Shown here: piece by piece, positions 21,601 through 28,203 of the stretch
Layout: every line of letters starts with the position of its first letter
Numbering within the stretch: the stretch's first letter is position 1
From: Thalassobius sp050633445
GTDB taxonomy: Bacteria; Pseudomonadota; Alphaproteobacteria; Rhodobacterales; Rhodobacteraceae
NCBI GenBank assembly: GCA_050633445.1
Contig: JBOEGN010000031.1
Span: forward strand, 1 to 64,000
Length of the DNA stretch: 64,000 bases
Direction: 5' to 3'
Program-made: the position numbers and the translations under genes
The notes under the pieces: model-generated
What the model saw: the letters and a program-made list of their open reading frames with translations, nothing else
Database searches by the model: none
Told to the model about the DNA's origin: nothing

Positions 21601-22916
21601 ATCACCACGTCCTTTTTACGCCCCGAAATATAGACGCGCCCGGCCGAGATCAGTCCCAGATCCCCCGTCGGCAGCTCGCCTTTGTCGGTCAAAAGCGCCC
21701 CACTGATGGACCCGCTGGCCAGACTGGCCCCGGAGAGATGGATTTCTCCTTCGGTGCCATCGGGCGCAATGTCGCCGGTTTCAACGTCGCGGATTGTGAC
21801 CGCAATTCCGTCCTCAATCGCATATGGAAGCATGGTCCGTCTGGACGTAGCTCCGACGGTTTTGTGCAGGATTCGCGTACGTAAATCTGTCAGACCTTCG
21901 CGGCCCCCGGCGGCCAAAAGGCCGGCTTCTGCCAGACCGTAGACAGGGCGCAGCGCGTTGGGATTCAGACCACATGGGCCAAACTTGTCGACAAACGCGT
22001 CCAGGTCCCTCAAGCTTACAGTCTCAGCGCCAACAAAAATCTGCGTCCAGCACGACAGATCCCACTCCGGTTGAGGCTCAACACGTTCCGCACAAAGACG
22101 CAGCGCGAAATTTGGCGTGGCCGCCGAATTGGCTCGAAACTTGTGAATGGTCTCAAGCCAGATCGCCGGATTGCGTAAAAACGTGTTGGGCGTCATGAAG
22201 ACACCAAAACCGCGATTATAGAGCACCGTCAGCAAGTGCCCCACCAACCCCATATCGTGGTGCAGCGGCAGCCAACTGGCCAAACGCACGGTCTGGGATC
22301 GGTCAAACACCTTGTCCATAAAGCCAAGGTTTTCCAGCACATTTGCATGCGTCAGCGCGATCCCCTTTGGGCGCGAGGTCGAGCCGGACGTATATTGGAT
22401 ATAGGCAATATCCGAGGGCTGTGGCTGTGGCCAACCGTTTGAAACCGGCTCGGAAACCGGGCGCTCCATCATCAGATCTTCGATACATAAGACCAAGATA
22501 TCTGTCAGGCCCGCATCATCTAGCACCCTCTTGGTGGTTTCCAATGCCTGGCTTTCAAGGACAAGGCAGCGCACGTTGTCTTCGCGCAGAGTGCGCAGAA
22601 TTCTGTCAAATCCAGCGTGATTGCGTCGTGTGGGTACCGGAGGGATCGGAGCCGGAATTGCCCCAGCAAGCATGAGCCCAAAGAAACAAGTGGTAAAGCG
22701 GGCCTGATCACTGATCGCCATCAAGGCAATATCGCCCGACTGCACGCCATTCCCAGTGAAAACGCGGGCAAGTCGTTGGCTGCTGACCCTGAGCTGGGGC
22801 ACAGAAACCTTGGACCTGGACCGACCTCGGCTGTCCAAAAAGACCAGGCCCTTCGTGTCCGAGGGATCATCATGATCATCGACAAGAAGGTCGGTCAAAA
22901 TTGTAAATGAACGCAC
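15693..22916 (-). CDS. Hybrid FAAL-type I polyketide synthase (FAAL-KS-AT-KR-ACP-TE, 2407 aa)
   Basis: Domains in order: fatty acyl-AMP ligase (about 1-565; YTSGSTSRPKGIALTHANV near 175-195), ketosynthase (about 590-1020; active Cys759 in DTACSSS, then HGTGT and NIGHLESAAG), acyltransferase (about 1165-1450; Ser1212 in GHSMGEF), ketoreductase (about 1760-1950; TGGLSGLG near 1769 and YTAANHF), acyl carrier protein (Ser2087 in GMDSLMAL) and thioesterase (Ser2251 in GHSMGAF, His2385 in DGDHQLV). The AT motif GFHSP suggests malonyl-CoA. The expected chemistry is activation of a fatty acid, one malonyl extension, beta-keto reduction and release. No DH or ER is present. I see no carrier domain between FAAL and KS, so the activated acyl chain must load directly or through a separate ACP. 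The start is GTG at 22916 with GGAGAG upstream. It sits behind the two glycine-rich genes and before the hydroxylase on the same strand. Confidence 0.9.
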   Translation of the reverse strand: MRSFTILTDLLVDDHDDPSDTKGLVFLDSRGRSRSKVSVPQLRVSSQRLARVFTGNGVQSGDIALMAISDQARFTTCFFGLMLAGAIPAPIPPVPTRRNHAGFDRILRTLREDNVRCLVLESQALETTKRVLDDAGLTDILVLCIEDLMMERPVSEPVSNGWPQPQPSDIAYIQYTSGSTSRPKGIALTHANVLENLGFMDKVFDRSQTVRLASWLPLHHDMGLVGHLLTVLYNRGFGVFMTPNTFLRNPAIWLETIHKFRANSAATPNFALRLCAERVEPQPEWDLSCWTQIFVGAETVSLRDLDAFVDKFGPCGLNPNALRPVYGLAEAGLLAAGGREGLTDLRTRILHKTVGATSRRTMLPYAIEDGIAVTIRDVETGDIAPDGTEGEIHLSGASLASGSISGALLTDKGELPTGDLGLISAGRVYISGRKKDVVIVRGKNLPAEDLEQCLAANLSDVLGGLPGVAVSQQGETEEDLFLFQELHRHTPQAEIAQIKKRMAASVIENFGVAPREILFVPKGMLPRTSSAKLKRRACLVQYAAGDLAVLGAENHRDSSVPAADNTGETPCESGQAADQQGHAEDDPIVIVGMACRFPGADTLQQFWDNLCNGVDSISEVPKSRWDNDLCYDPRPGIPGKSNTKWAGFVDEIESFDADLFGLSAIEARETDPQHRLLLETSWRLLENTGTKKSELAGTNTGVYVGISNSDYLHAKITLSPNISSYNAYTGLGNAASIAANRLSYFYDLRGPSMSVDTACSSSLTAFHLAVQAVRLGECDQAIVGGVNAILSPGSTIVLSQFGMMSPEGRCKVFDASADGYVRAEGCGLVMIKRRSAAIANGDKILADIKASAAGQDGAGSRHAAGITFPNGPAQDTLIARTLRQSGLSGDRVSYVETHGTGTASGDPIEVAQLKHHYGSHSDTAAPVCWLGAVKANIGHLESAAGIAGLIKAVLVLQNRQIPPQIHVKNLNPAIDLSTGRLAVPRQLESWTPPEGMTRLAAVSSFGFGGALAHVILSEPALEARQVPDHPEMHGYQYYPLALSAPTRESLKATMAATADWLKSAPGLPLADISYTFAKGRSDQKHRVCVNALQGPDAAEQLDELLALDTWESATTKDWQPCFLFSGQGELYHQMGKELYQRHAVFRREFDRCAAVLNPLEPDLNLVELAFSKADHHIAEDRYNLPILFAVQHSLTTLFDAVGITPAVVLGHSMGEFAAASAAGVLSPEDAMWLLYHRSKLMEGLDVPGCMLVVNAGAEDVQDRLAPELAQIAAFNARGKITISGDINHIMAVQQDLEASGIETHPLNTRFGFHSPIVEPILEEYRLLLEQVDFRAPTRPWVSSVTADFVSGAPTVQHWMDHLRNPVQYAQALNAMHSESLDFVEIGPGGSCLALALANLRRRDAKYLRTMLFTKKFRQEDSFFIEAITSFYQRGRDVDWSAIYEGHFYPERLPPQVFDRSRHWIKAINAEAFARHQAHYQGATNAPLRASIDDQRETSLVKSETPPVPKKTTDDWHYTVNWAKLHTNMDTGAFNERRFNWVLVGPDAPLLASLTRTIEGRGDACFWIEYGTRKGQQPQTYPKLGARIKLPENASQQDWHDSVWEIYHMRRTAENFPWKILFVSQNTETDEVELEALNAQQTRDFTGLIWFLRALKEQVVICPIWLVSNNTQAVLAANTSPDLAPSGAPLWGFGKTLYLEQPDTRGGMIDVDRQDDPASSAGLIVHKVINPEFEPFVALRGQDFYAQQLRPDPLKLAKIPDFRADGAYIVTGGLSGLGFATAKWLAAKGARHLVLLSRRALPTEASWDDLAPEDAWQTVVNGIKDMRAAGVNVETRQLDVRDASALRALFTSFDDLSVPVRGVVHAAGENWFDLVEDVDVERLLETLKTKVQASWQLHDLTKDRDLDCFILFSTVSSLWGSAKLSHYTAANHFLDCLAGMRQAQGLPVTNVNWGPWDEVGMSAAPSEKPTLQKLGFELMPVADATAALETAIAGRRASSMICSVDWQSYSYVIKFAPQPSFFAGVHQGEDRPVRSDTDRLAALRDVQPDVAMDIIQRVIRKELQAVTLLDTADEISGDMRFNILGMDSLMALTFAANLENYFQCEFPTTVAYNYPTINALSGFIFDVVQGGDGTGGAARTLVIDGHLNGELAAPDGLDLPEKTVRPSWLRPLNAPVAGRATLVCLPFAGSGAFAYQNLANALDGTRHVIAVQIPGREDLGHMQPSLDVQDLVQRIAEDLAEIEGTFILFGHSMGAFLAYELTINLTQAGGRAPKLVVLSGANRPRPDASHKNTHLLDDDDFVSEVLAAYGNEGDCDERRPVVEKLKDLLRADLTLFATYKPSGVAMTPPVCALYGQSDKLVSTDRVAAWEELAQNAFYCNRVDGDHQLVINNPGTVVDAIDRAERALL

Positions 22917-23009
22917 TTTTGCTCTCCGTTGCGGCGCGCGTGCCGTCGCGACCCTCTCGTCCTTGGAAAGCCGGTCGTTTGGGCGCGTTGTCGCTCTTAG
23001 GTGGTCTGC

Positions 23010-24311
23010 CTAGCTTGGGCTTGGCGCAAGAATGACATGCGGGGTCGCTCCTGCTTTGCCATGTTCGCCGGTTTTACCCCGGCCCTCGTCGCCGTTCCCG
23101 TCTGGACTAATGCCGGGCGCGCCGCCTTTGCCGCCAATGCCACCCTCGCCGACCAGAATCGCGACTTGGATATCGGCGGCCTTACGCTTCACCACGCGGA
23201 TCGGCTCGACGGTTTGACCGGCATCGCCGCCGTCACCACCCGGCCCACCTTTGCCGCCGGGGCCGGAAATCCCCTGCTTTGCGGGTTTGCACCCCGTTGG
23301 GGCATAGCCGGGCATGCCGCCTGGACCACCAGTACCGCCTTGCCCGCCATCTCCGCCGTTCTGACCGCAGCCACCCTGAACCAAAAGATCGAGCGCTTGC
23401 CCAGAGATCGCGTAAATGTCGATATTGGCAGCCTGAAGATGACGTCCAGGGCCGCCATCGGCACCCTTTCCGCCGACTTTACCAGGCAGGCCCATAACGC
23501 CGTTTTTCGGTTCCGCGGTGCATATATATTGGTCTGTGTTTTTGTCAAATTCATGCTGCCCATCCTCGGCCCCCTTAGGCTGTTCGGGCGTCGCGCCGTT
23601 CGCTCCGGTTTGCGCCATTGGCACAGAATAGGGTTGCCCGGCGACAAATATCTGGGGCCTGGCTTTGGCGCCTTTTGCAGGATTTTGATCGGTGATCGTC
23701 ACCTGACCAAAGAACAAAGTTGCCTTGCTAAAGACCGCAATCTGCGACGAAGCGCACATCTCGACGTACTCAAAATTCAAAACGATGGGTTCCAGCCCGT
23801 CGATGATCAGCGTGGTGTTGGGCCCCAGCACCAATGTTTCGCCCGTGTAGGCCGTCAGTTGCGAGGGGAAAAGCACGCGATTAATGTCTTGCATGGTTTG
23901 CTGCGGCACACCCACGCCCCCAAAGGCATAAAGCGAGGCGTATTTTTCCAGTTTCGCCTTCAGCGTTTGTGCCTCGGTCTCTGCACCCGGCTCGGCAACC
24001 ATGTCTGGCTGTAGATCGCCCAAACTCACCTCCCCCAGTTCTTCGCGCATCCGCGTCAACTCGCGGATAACGGACCCGTCCTGAGGCTGGTCGTTGAGTA
24101 TGATTTTCCTGAGTTCAGTAATTCCCTTGGTCTTGAAAATATGCCCCTTAAGCGGACCAGAGCCATCGCAATTGATTGTGACCACCGGCTGGTTCGGATC
24201 ATCAAAGACAACCTTTCGTCCCGCGGTATAGTCTTTTGGACCGAGCCCGACGTTCTTGTTCACTTCTGCAAAGCGTTCCGCAATGGCGTTGTTGATGTCA
24301 GTGGTGGTCAT
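23010..24311 (-). CDS. Glycine-rich (GGx/collagen-like) repeat protein, paralogue B (433 aa)
   Basis: The N-terminal 200 residues are non-repetitive and share blocks with the neighbouring gene at 24384-25706: NVGLGPKDYT matches VNLGPTEFT, and the beta-rich segment around LTAYTGETLVLGPNTTL matches LFTAEHLVLKDH. A Cys-containing linker (ICTAEPKNG) leads to about 180 residues dominated by Gly every second or third position, such as GGKGADGGPG, GGDGGQGGTGGPGG and GPGGKGGPGGDGGDAG, interrupted by beta-like segments. Runs like these form collagen triple helices or polyglycine-II bundles in known proteins. No Sec signal peptide is visible. I chose ATG at 24311 (MTTTDINN), which has GCGAGG upstream, over an in-frame ATG 30 bases earlier. 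It precedes the PKS by 93 bases. Function unknown; a structural or adhesive role is inferred. Confidence 0.8.
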   Translation of the reverse strand: MTTTDINNAIAERFAEVNKNVGLGPKDYTAGRKVVFDDPNQPVVTINCDGSGPLKGHIFKTKGITELRKIILNDQPQDGSVIRELTRMREELGEVSLGDLQPDMVAEPGAETEAQTLKAKLEKYASLYAFGGVGVPQQTMQDINRVLFPSQLTAYTGETLVLGPNTTLIIDGLEPIVLNFEYVEMCASSQIAVFSKATLFFGQVTITDQNPAKGAKARPQIFVAGQPYSVPMAQTGANGATPEQPKGAEDGQHEFDKNTDQYICTAEPKNGVMGLPGKVGGKGADGGPGRHLQAANIDIYAISGQALDLLVQGGCGQNGGDGGQGGTGGPGGMPGYAPTGCKPAKQGISGPGGKGGPGGDGGDAGQTVEPIRVVKRKAADIQVAILVGEGGIGGKGGAPGISPDGNGDEGRGKTGEHGKAGATPHVILAPSPS

Positions 24312-24383
24312 AATATTCCTCGCGTCAAAATACGATTGCAATGCCGCGCAAAACGGTCAGCTTTTTCGCGCAACGCTAGGGTG

Positions 24384-25706
24384 TTAAGCGCCTGGCATAA
24401 TGAGGCTGCCTGTGGTGTTCGCAGTGCCTGGGGTTCCGTCCCCGTTGCTCCCGCCTGCGGGGGTGCCTGCGCCGCCCAAACCACCTGTCCCCGGCGCTCC
24501 GCCATTAAGAAGGTTGTAACCCACGCTGACGGTTGCAGTGCCTTCCCACACAAGCCGGGTGGTGACTGCGCTTCCGCCATTGCCGCCATTGCCGCCACGC
24601 CCACCGACGCCACCGGGCCCCTTTGGACCTTGTGTTTTTGTGATGCATCCGGTGGCGCTGTCTCCGGGTTGACCACCGTCGCCGCCTTCGCCGCCAGCAC
24701 CGCCTTTGCCGCCTTTTTGCCCTGTCCCGCCGCCGTAATTCAACGTGAGCACACCGCTTATGGGGCCAAGGTCAATGGTGTTGGGATTGGTGTAACTGGT
24801 GCCATCCGTGCCTGGCGTCCCAGGGTCGCCATCTACGCCTTTGCCACCCGGCTGGCCATCGCCTGGCTGCGTGGAGCAAACATAAGGGCAATTGCCCGTT
24901 GTTGACTTGGCGCTCGCACCATTTGGCGTCGCCTTTGCGGGTTGATCCCCATGCGTTCCATCAGCACCATCAGCCGCCGGGGGCAATTCTGCCGGCACGT
25001 AATTGAACGAAGGATTGTCATAAAGACCATGCTTTTCCTCTGACAACATCTCGGCGCGCGCATCGCGTCCGGTCACGTCCGTCATCTGCGCAAAACCGAC
25101 CATCGGCGCGAACACGTTAATGCATGAAACGCCCTGAAGCTCCAGTTTGCCCACGTTCATGAAAATCGGCGCCTTGCCCACAAAGCTTAGCTGCGCGTGG
25201 TCCTTGAGGACCAAATGCTCGGCCGTAAAAAGCCCCATCGGCGCAGGGAAAAACACTCGGTTAGCAACAGCGGCCAGATTTTCGATCAGGTTCCCGTGGC
25301 CGTTCACAAAGACACTAAGCGCCTCGTAAAGCTTGAACTGTTCCTCTGGCGAGAACGCCTCGAAACCTTGCTCGGCGCGGGCCATCCAATCTTGGATTTC
25401 ATTGTGCTCAAGATCCTTGGGGTGCAACTCTTCGGCGAGTCGTGGATGTGATGCAGAGCGGTGCTCCAAGTCCGTTGACGGGTTGCGCCAATCACCATTT
25501 GCAATATGTGCAAAGCGTTCGATGGTGTCGACTTGGAGCACTGGCAGGTCGAAATGCGATCGCTCGTCAAGAGAGACAACTTTGTGCTCGCCTTCCTCTA
25601 CCACGATTTGCGGGGATTCTACCGTTGTGAATTCCGTCGGCCCCAAGTTCACTCGCGTATTTAATTCGCTGAAATTTCTGGAAAAAATCGGATTTTCTAA
25701 GATCAT
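24384..25706 (-). CDS. Glycine-rich (GGx/collagen-like) repeat protein, paralogue A (440 aa)
   Basis: This is the first gene of the leftward train and a paralogue of the next one. Residues 1-240 are non-repetitive, and the conserved blocks are listed under paralogue B. After a Cys linker (CPYVCSTQPGDG) come Gly-rich tracts such as PGGKGVDGDPGTPGTDG, GGGTGQKGGKGGAGGEGG and GPGGVGGRGGNGGNGG, split by a beta-like spacer (IDLGPISGVLTLNY). The product ends with another GG run. It has no visible signal peptide or membrane segment. The start at ATG 25706 (MILENPIF) has AGGGGGAAC just upstream and fits better than an ATG 30 bases earlier. Family identity is unknown. The paired paralogues beside a hydroxylase and a PKS suggest a matrix-type or scaffolding role, but this is inference. 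Confidence 0.8.
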   Translation of the reverse strand: MILENPIFSRNFSELNTRVNLGPTEFTTVESPQIVVEEGEHKVVSLDERSHFDLPVLQVDTIERFAHIANGDWRNPSTDLEHRSASHPRLAEELHPKDLEHNEIQDWMARAEQGFEAFSPEEQFKLYEALSVFVNGHGNLIENLAAVANRVFFPAPMGLFTAEHLVLKDHAQLSFVGKAPIFMNVGKLELQGVSCINVFAPMVGFAQMTDVTGRDARAEMLSEEKHGLYDNPSFNYVPAELPPAADGADGTHGDQPAKATPNGASAKSTTGNCPYVCSTQPGDGQPGGKGVDGDPGTPGTDGTSYTNPNTIDLGPISGVLTLNYGGGTGQKGGKGGAGGEGGDGGQPGDSATGCITKTQGPKGPGGVGGRGGNGGNGGSAVTTRLVWEGTATVSVGYNLLNGGAPGTGGLGGAGTPAGGSNGDGTPGTANTTGSLIMPGA

Positions 25707-26124
25707 GGTTCCCCCTAAATTGAGCGCGCGATTCAACCAGGATGAGATCGCGCGCCCAGGTTGACGCTACATCATATCCTTCGCTTTTCAAGAATGGATT
25801 GACAAAGGTCGTGTCGAAAAACTCTGCCGCAAGGACATTTCAGCGCAGATTGGCAGGCGTTTTTGAATGAAAATTTCAGCGCCGACGGGGCCAGCACTGC
25901 TGGCAACTAGCCGAGTATTTTGCCGACTCGGCCCGTCAAACAGGGCCCAGCCTAAGGCGAGCAGGTTTTGGCAAAGCGAAGGTATTTCTACTTTTATCTT
26001 GCCAGCAGCCAAACCCCCATGCAACCTTAAGGTCATACTGCAGGTTTATACTGCGGGCGTCGCGCATAGGAATTTTTTCCATATTTAGCGTCCTGCGCAA
26101 GGCCCTCGCTTTTGAGGATACTTT
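25707..26124. promoter_or_regulatory. Divergent promoter region between the two gene trains
   Basis: This 418-base spacer lies between the first genes of two divergent trains and must hold both promoters. I found no convincing gene in it. A tandem pair ATACTGCAGG / ATACTGCGGG at about 26036-26059, spaced by a few bases, lies 65-90 bases before the rightward start and could be an activator or repressor site. The rightward gene has TGAGGAT about 7 bases before its ATG. No classical sigma-70 boxes could be assigned with confidence. Confidence 0.45.
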
Positions 26125-28203
26125 ATGAATTACGATAACATTCAGGACAGTCTGGATAGCGTTGGCGTCTCTCCTCCGGACCTGTTTCGCGCGGCGTTGT
26201 ATCTGACATATCTTCAAGACGCAGAGATTTTTTTCACCACGACACTTGCGAAAGACAGCGACGATGATGGCCTGGGCGCGGCCTGCTATGCCTTCGTATC
26301 GGATGCGCTGACCGCCTCTGAATTGCTAGATCAGCTTGCTGTGATTTTGGACACCCTTGTGGCGCCCGCAGTGCAAGGGCAGTTGGACGAAAAAACATCC
26401 CCCCCCGACGGATATTACGCAGATTTTTTTAGCACGACAATTTTGCCGACCAGCCAATCCGGCAAGGATATCACCCAAGCGCAGTTCGACGCGAATGTCA
26501 CCAAGTTCTACGACGCACAAAGCATCTGCAAGGCAGCGCTGGACAAGGCATACAGCAACTTCACCTCGAATATCAAAACGGCCTGCACACGGCTTTACGC
26601 GGACCGAGGCTCGCTCAAGACGTTTTATGCGGACCAGTTTGACGATGGTTTCGCTCTGCAAAACCTCAAATCCATCAACACCGGCACCAAGCCATTTTAC
26701 AACGGCGGGCAACAGTCGTTAGAGCTGCAACTGGTGGTCGCGGGCAGCCCCTCAACAGGATCAATCTTTAAGCCCGCCCAGTTCGGCAACACGATTTCTG
26801 TTGTTTATGAACCGAGGGATCTGGAAATTGATTGCCTGATTTGCGGCGTCTCCTCGGCTGCCAATAGCGTGCTTGGCGAAGATTTTATCGCGCAATCGCT
26901 GTTTGAAATTTACAATAAGGGCGTGTCCGACAACCAAGACCCGGTTCTGGCTAAGACACTCAAACCGCTACCCACACTGCTGATCCTTCCTGTAAACCCA
27001 TCCTCCAAAGCCGAAAAACCTGTGGTTGGATCTTATGGGTATCGCCAAAGCCTGACCACGCCTTGGCTGTCGCTGACAGAGCGCGCAGAGCCAACGACAT
27101 TGACTGCGGATGCTTTGATTGGTCCGGACGATGACGCGACCTCGATCACGTCTGATTATTACCTCACACTTGGCGCGATGACGGCGCTAAGCACGACGTT
27201 TTCCATCACCGAACTGACAAGCGCGAACATCGTCTCGACACAGCGCATTCCCACCGCAGCTAACACAAACGCCTCTCTTGTGCAGAGCATCGAGACAATT
27301 GCGACCGCCGGGTTGGTCTCGGGGGCTGGGATTTCTGGGGGCATTGATGGCCAGGCCTCTGCGCTTGCTGTGTTGTCGATCAATGCAGAAAAATCTGGCT
27401 TGGCGTCAGTGACCCAGGATTACCGAGATCCAAACAGGCTTTGGCAGGGCTCAAAAAGTGGCACCGCTGCGGTTGTTCCGTTGAAGCCCAATGACACAAC
27501 AGCCCCCAGTCCGACCGCGCTTTTGGTGCAGGGGTTTGACGCAGGCACCGCGATTCTCAAGGCGATTTACACGGGCGACTCCAAGGCCAGCATAACTGGC
27601 TTCATCAAACGCGCGGACAAGGTTGTTGTCAAAATCGTCGCTATCTCTGCTGCATCACTAAGCGAATTGAAAACAAAGGTTTTTACGACTTTGCCCGCGC
27701 AGCGATCGCAACTGAGCCTTGAGGATGCCTGCAATACAACCGTAAGCGCCAGCCTGAGCACCGCCTATACTGCCTACAAGACCGCAGCCGATACCAAAGC
27801 GGATCCCGCCTTTATCGCGCTGTCCCCATTACTGGCGGGCAAAGCGTTGATGGAGCTTGATGACCCAACGCTGTTTCATCAAATTGGCACCCCTGATTTG
27901 CTGGGCGCAGACGGCACAAAGATCGCTATCCCCACGACAATCACGACCTATCCAGACCCCAAGACCCCTAAGACAACCGGCACCTTAAACGTCAAGGGGG
28001 CCGAAGGGATGCCCGATCGGGACACCTATTTTGCCCAAGCGCCAAGCGCAGCGCGGGTGTTCAAGCCGCAAGTTGAGACAATTGGCACGTCCGCCGGCGA
28101 TCTCTGGACCGCAAAAATTCGCGCCAGCATTTTCACAAGCCTGGGCCTGGCATCGGACTTTGATCCGACGGCCGTGGTCGCACAGGGTAAGGACAGCAGC
28201 TGA
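26125..28203 (+). CDS. Hypothetical protein, first gene of the rightward train (692 aa)
   Basis: I do not recognise this family. The N-terminal 190 residues look alpha-helical (DLFRAALYLTYLQDAEIFF at the start). The middle and C-terminal parts are Ser/Thr/Ala-rich with mixed helix and strand, and include a Cys pair (DCLICGV near residue 235). There is no signal peptide, transmembrane helix or catalytic signature. The stop overlaps the next start by one base (TGATG at 28201-28205), so its translation is coupled to the DUF6603-type gene. That coupling suggests the two products are made in fixed ratio and may act together. The ATG at 26125 is preceded by TGAGGAT. Confidence 0.75.
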   Translation: MNYDNIQDSLDSVGVSPPDLFRAALYLTYLQDAEIFFTTTLAKDSDDDGLGAACYAFVSDALTASELLDQLAVILDTLVAPAVQGQLDEKTSPPDGYYADFFSTTILPTSQSGKDITQAQFDANVTKFYDAQSICKAALDKAYSNFTSNIKTACTRLYADRGSLKTFYADQFDDGFALQNLKSINTGTKPFYNGGQQSLELQLVVAGSPSTGSIFKPAQFGNTISVVYEPRDLEIDCLICGVSSAANSVLGEDFIAQSLFEIYNKGVSDNQDPVLAKTLKPLPTLLILPVNPSSKAEKPVVGSYGYRQSLTTPWLSLTERAEPTTLTADALIGPDDDATSITSDYYLTLGAMTALSTTFSITELTSANIVSTQRIPTAANTNASLVQSIETIATAGLVSGAGISGGIDGQASALAVLSINAEKSGLASVTQDYRDPNRLWQGSKSGTAAVVPLKPNDTTAPSPTALLVQGFDAGTAILKAIYTGDSKASITGFIKRADKVVVKIVAISAASLSELKTKVFTTLPAQRSQLSLEDACNTTVSASLSTAYTAYKTAADTKADPAFIALSPLLAGKALMELDDPTLFHQIGTPDLLGADGTKIAIPTTITTYPDPKTPKTTGTLNVKGAEGMPDRDTYFAQAPSAARVFKPQVETIGTSAGDLWTAKIRASIFTSLGLASDFDPTAVVAQGKDSS

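Noticed and set aside
15693..22916. NRPS adenylation domain at the N-terminus of the synthase
   Set aside because: The missing adjacent carrier and condensation domains and the overall sequence character fit a fatty acyl-AMP ligase rather than an amino-acid adenylation domain.
25788..26036. 82-codon minus-strand frame in the divergent spacer
   Set aside because: No ribosome binding site, no motif, and it overlaps other random frames; treated as non-coding.
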